From assembly GCF_000429965.1 (NCBI RefSeq), contig NZ_AUCW01000027.1, forward strand, positions 1 through 57,733: a stretch of 57,733 nucleotides of DNA, in the 5' to 3' direction. Both the position numbers and the translations under genes were made by a program. The notes under the pieces are model-generated. The model worked only from the letters and a program-made list of their open reading frames with translations, had not been told where the DNA came from and ran no database searches. This document shows positions 55,353 through 57,733 of the stretch, piece after piece; the stretch's first letter is position 1, and every line of letters begins with the position of its first letter. The DNA is from Desulfogranum mediterraneum DSM 13871 (GTDB lineage Bacteria; Desulfobacterota; Desulfobulbia; Desulfobulbales; Desulfobulbaceae).

Positions 55353-56822
55353 ATGACGGTACCCGGCAAAAGCGTTCAGGACTATATCGACGAACCGCCA
55401 TCCTGGCCGGACGGGACCCCTGCCCCATCCACCCCCATGACCGGCATGCAGTGGTATATCTGGGCCCTGGCCTCGGCAGGCAAGTTCTTTGAGGGGCTGG
55501 TGGTCTTCATGACCGGCGTGGCCCTGCCGCTGATGGTGCAGGAGTTCAGTCTGGATGCCCTGGCCAAGGGAACGGTCGGCGGGATGCCCCTCTTCGGGAT
55601 CCTCATCGGCGCCGCAAGCCTGGGTAATCTTGCCGATCGCTATGGCCGGAAGATGGTCTTTATTGTCGAGATGCTCCTGCTGGTCTTCGCTCTCACCCTG
55701 CTGGTCTTCAGCTCCAGCTACCTCTTTCTCCTGGCAGCCCTCTTTGGGGTCGGTCTCTCCCTGGGCGGGGACTACCCTGCCGCCCACCTGATCATCAGCG
55801 AGTCCATCCCCAGTTCCAAACGGGGCCGACTGGTGCTCTCCGCCTTTGCCTTCCAGGCCCTGGGCGCCCTGGCCGGCGCTGCCATCGGCACCCTGATCCT
55901 GATGGAGATCAATGCGCTCGCGGCCTGGCGCTGGATGTACGCCACCGCCATTGCCCCTGCCGTGATCGTCGCCCTGGCACGCTTTGCAGTCACCGAATCC
56001 GCTCCCTGGCTGGTCTCCCAGGGCCGGATCCAGGAGGCCGAGCGTGCCGCTGAACGGCTGCTCAGACGTGAGCCACCCTATCCGGGGCGGGTGGTCCTGA
56101 CAGCAGCCCCCTCCCCCAGGAATCATGAACAAGCCTCAGAGACGGGTCTGCTCACCCTCCTCTCCGCCGACCATCGCCGCTCTACTCTCCTGGCCGCCGT
56201 GCCCTGGTTTCTCCAGGACCTGAGCACCTACGGGATCGGCATATTCACCCCGACCATTCTCGCCTCCGAGCTCGGCACCAGGGCCGTTCATGCCCGCAAC
56301 CTGGCAGATATCATCCACAGTGACCTGCTGGCTGCCAGGGGGACAGCCTGCATTGATCTGTTGCTCCTGCTGGGTATCCTCCTGGCCATCGTGCTTGCCG
56401 ACCGGGTGGGCCGCATCAGACTCCAGATCTTCGGCTTCCTGGGTTGCGGCCTCGGCCTGCTGTTGGCAGCGCTCTCGCTCAGCTGCACCGGCCAGCCGCG
56501 CCTGCTCCTGCTCTTTGCCGGCTTGATGCTCTTCAACCTGATGACCAACCTGGGGCCCAATGCCATGACCTACCTGATCGCCGGCGAGGTCTTTCCCACA
56601 GCCATACGCGGCAAGGGGGCCGGTTTTGCCGCCTCTGCAGCCAAGGTCGGGGCCGTGACCACGGCCCTGCTCTTTCCAGTGCTCCTGGCCAAGTGGTCGG
56701 TGGCCGCCATCCTCGCCATCCTGATCACCACCTCACTCCTCGGTGCGCTGGTCACCTGGCTCTTTCGACAGGAAACCGGCGGCATAAACCTGGAGTCCGT
56801 CTCCTCCGGGGAGGACCGGTAG
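55353..56822 (+). CDS. MFS transporter (sugar/aromatic-acid porter-like)
   Basis: 489 residues, ATG behind GAGGCGGAG. Twelve membrane segments with the classical MFS marks: NLADRYGRKMVFIVEMLLL (loop 2-3 motif), GVGLSLGGDYPAAHLIISES (helix 4), SKRGRLVLSAFAFQALG, a cytoplasmic central loop with WLVSQGRIQEAERAAERLLR, LADRVGRIRLQIFGFLG in the second half, and AGEVFPTAIRGKGAGFAASA. The ESAPWLV and EVFPTxxRGxG motifs are those of the sugar-porter/SV2/aromatic-acid-symporter group. A long polar N-terminus (about 40 residues) precedes helix 1. Substrate unknown; stands alone. The 56823-57099 stretch after it holds nothing I can support. Confidence 0.88.
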   Translation: MTVPGKSVQDYIDEPPSWPDGTPAPSTPMTGMQWYIWALASAGKFFEGLVVFMTGVALPLMVQEFSLDALAKGTVGGMPLFGILIGAASLGNLADRYGRKMVFIVEMLLLVFALTLLVFSSSYLFLLAALFGVGLSLGGDYPAAHLIISESIPSSKRGRLVLSAFAFQALGALAGAAIGTLILMEINALAAWRWMYATAIAPAVIVALARFAVTESAPWLVSQGRIQEAERAAERLLRREPPYPGRVVLTAAPSPRNHEQASETGLLTLLSADHRRSTLLAAVPWFLQDLSTYGIGIFTPTILASELGTRAVHARNLADIIHSDLLAARGTACIDLLLLLGILLAIVLADRVGRIRLQIFGFLGCGLGLLLAALSLSCTGQPRLLLLFAGLMLFNLMTNLGPNAMTYLIAGEVFPTAIRGKGAGFAASAAKVGAVTTALLFPVLLAKWSVAAILAILITTSLLGALVTWLFRQETGGINLESVSSGEDR

Positions 56823-57099
56823 GGGGAGGGGACGCTCAAGGGAGAAGAACTCCATAGGCAAGGATATTTTCCGGACAAGCGTGACAAGACGACATGGTCA
56901 GGCAAGCCTGACGACAGGGCCCGATCAAGACCGCCACAGCAGCCATGATCACGCACCAGTTGCAGAGACGCCCCGGAATCGGCACCTCAAACATAGCATT
57001 ATCACAGGTCAGGAGCAGGAAGAGCTACAGACAAAAAAAGGGTGGAAGGCACGGAGGGCAGGGACAGGACGAGAGAGGATCCGGTCAGGGCAGAGTAGC

Positions 57100-57136
57100 A
57101 AAAAAAAACGGGTAGTTGGATTGCTCCAACTACCCG
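57100..57136 (-). terminator. Rho-independent terminator of the tRNA operon
   Basis: Perfect 12-bp stem CGGGTAGTTGGA / TCCAACTACCCG with a 4-nt loop, followed on the minus strand by nine T (57100-57108). It starts 9 nt downstream of tRNA-Asp. On the plus strand it is followed by GTATTTTTTT, so it may also stop reading from the other side. Confidence 0.93.
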
Positions 57137-57145
57137 GTATTTTTT

Positions 57146-57223
57146 TGGCGGGACCGACGAGACTCGAACTCGCGACCTCCGGCGTGACAGGCCGGCGTTC
57201 TAACCAAACTGAACTACGATCCC
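57146..57223 (-). tRNA. tRNA-Asp (anticodon GTC)
   Basis: 78 nt including an encoded CCA. Acceptor stem GGGATCG/CGGTCCC (one wobble pair), anticodon loop CTGTCAC with GTC, T-arm GCGAG-TTCGAGT-CTCGT, discriminator G as expected for Asp. Second gene of a two-tRNA transcript. Confidence 0.97.
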
Positions 57224-57230
57224 ATAATCG

Positions 57231-57306
57231 TGGTGGGCGAAACAGGGCTCGAACCTGTGACCCCCGGCTTGTAAGGCCGATGCTCTCCCAACTGAGCTAT
57301 TCGCCC
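57231..57306 (-). tRNA. tRNA-Val (anticodon TAC)
   Basis: 76 nt including an encoded CCA. Acceptor stem GGGCGAA/TTCGCCC, anticodon loop CTTACAA with TAC, T-arm ACAGG-TTCGAGC-CCTGT, discriminator A. Transcribed first, 7 nt ahead of tRNA-Asp. Confidence 0.97.
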
Positions 57307-57482
57307 CCAGCGATGGAGAGACTATTTAGCAGGATCCGCGGCCTACGTCAAGACAACTCTGCACTCTGGTTCAAAAAAAATCCATTTTTTAATTCGAGCA
57401 GCCATCAGGGCTCGAGCAAGATCCTGTCTTTCCATCGGTTTGCAGTTGGAACCTCCCCCGGGGCTGTCATCCAGGCCTTGAG

Positions 57483-57524
57483 GGTACCTTGAAAAATTAG
57501 ATTTTTCGAGCAAGGTCAAGGCGC
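57483..57524 (+). repeat. Left-end fragment of the palindromic element
   Basis: GGTACCTTGAAAAATTAGAT then TTTTCGAGCAAGGTCAAGGC: 40-odd bases nearly identical to the start of the 50198 copy (one difference), then abruptly unrelated sequence. This is a clean truncation. Confidence 0.8.
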
Positions 57525-57540
57525 AGCCCTCTTCGGAGGC

Positions 57541-57567
57541 GTCATTCCCGCGCAGGCGGGAATCCAG
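57541..57567 (+). repeat. dRS3-like short palindrome, copy 2
   Basis: Same 27 bp as at 14084 (core ATTCCC-GCGCAGGC-GGGAAT). It begins 16 nt after the truncated palindromic element. Confidence 0.8.
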
Positions 57568-57601
57568 TGCGTACCCGTTAGTGTCAAACCATGCTTTAGT
57601 G

Positions 57602-57628
57602 GTCATTCCCGCGCAGGCGGGAATCCAG
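57602..57628 (+). repeat. dRS3-like short palindrome, copy 3
   Basis: Third identical 27-bp unit, 61 bp after copy 2 in direct orientation. The sequence from here to the window end (57629-57733) shows no gene. Confidence 0.8.
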
Positions 57629-57733
57629 TCCTTAAGGAATAAATGAAGGAAATGAACAAGGGGAAGGAACAGGGATCCCCGCCTCTTCATCCTGGGAATC
57701 AGGGAGCGATGCACTCAGCCTCCGGAGGCGAGA

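Noticed and set aside
56881-57492. 203-codon open frame across the tRNA region
   Set aside because: Runs through both tRNA genes and their terminator; non-coding.
57541-57628. CRISPR-like spaced repeats
   Set aside because: Only two direct units 61 bp apart, each itself a palindrome of the REP/dRS3 type, no third spaced unit and no cas genes.

Overview
This is a GC-rich bacterial chromosome segment (by eye around 60% G+C) with Gram-negative envelope genes: an outer-membrane phospholipase, a TolC-type protein, an RND pump, a periplasmic lytic transglycosylase and an alpha-2-macroglobulin/PBP1C pair. The trio of DUF39 protein, NIL-ferredoxin and UPF0280 protein (direct sulfide-to-homocysteine assimilation), together with a taurine:pyruvate-type aminotransferase, points to a strict anaerobe, most likely a sulfate/sulfur-metabolising Desulfobacterota (Desulfobulbales-like). 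That placement is inference. No rRNA, CRISPR array, transposase or prophage is visible.

Layout. 0-2.6 kb: a small membrane protein, a chromosomal relative of the anti-Cas12a protein AcrVA2, and a ferritin-like protein. 2.6-6.5 kb: an aminotransferase/CoA-acylating aldehyde dehydrogenase unit diverging from an Lrp/AsnC regulator, with a sigma70 promoter and inverted-repeat operators between them. 6.5-13.9 kb: PBP1C and alpha-2-macroglobulin. 14.4-20.6 kb: a SnoaL-like protein, an MscS channel, a YqjD/YqjE-like stress operon, a LEA-like lipoprotein, PldA and a DUF3617 protein. 20.7-26.9 kb: a complete MFP-RND-OMF efflux operon and a DUF1269 protein. 27-30.1 kb: an MBOAT/SGNH/methyltransferase acyl-modification operon. 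30.3-32.2 kb: a MarR-like regulator and a gene behind a near-perfect sigma28 promoter. 32.4-36.7 kb: nitrilase and DUF2848 diverging from a MocR regulator and an EamA exporter. 37-41 kb: MltB and a multi-PAS hybrid kinase. 41.3-45.3 kb: the homocysteine cluster and threonine deaminase. 45.5-50 kb: a sirtuin, an MFS transporter, and a TetR regulator with an acrylyl-CoA reductase sharing one operator. 50.4-56.8 kb: DUF547, hypothetical proteins, a PpnN-like nucleosidase and an MFS transporter. 57.1-57.3 kb: tRNA-Val and tRNA-Asp with a strong terminator.

The most striking non-coding signal is a dispersed palindromic element of about 140 bp. Its termini are inverted (GGTACCTTGAAAAAT... / ...ATTTTTCAAGGT) and its interior folds back on itself. 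About a dozen full, diverged, truncated or termini-only copies lie between genes, often directly at stop codons; two of them, 13 kb apart and in opposite orientation, differ at only about seven positions. A second, shorter family (ATTCCC-N8-GGGAAT, like Neisseria dRS3) occurs at 14.1 kb and twice beside the tRNAs. The leading candidates for new biology are the AcrVA2-like protein in a setting with no visible CRISPR system, the palindromic element family, and the sigma28-driven gene of unknown function.
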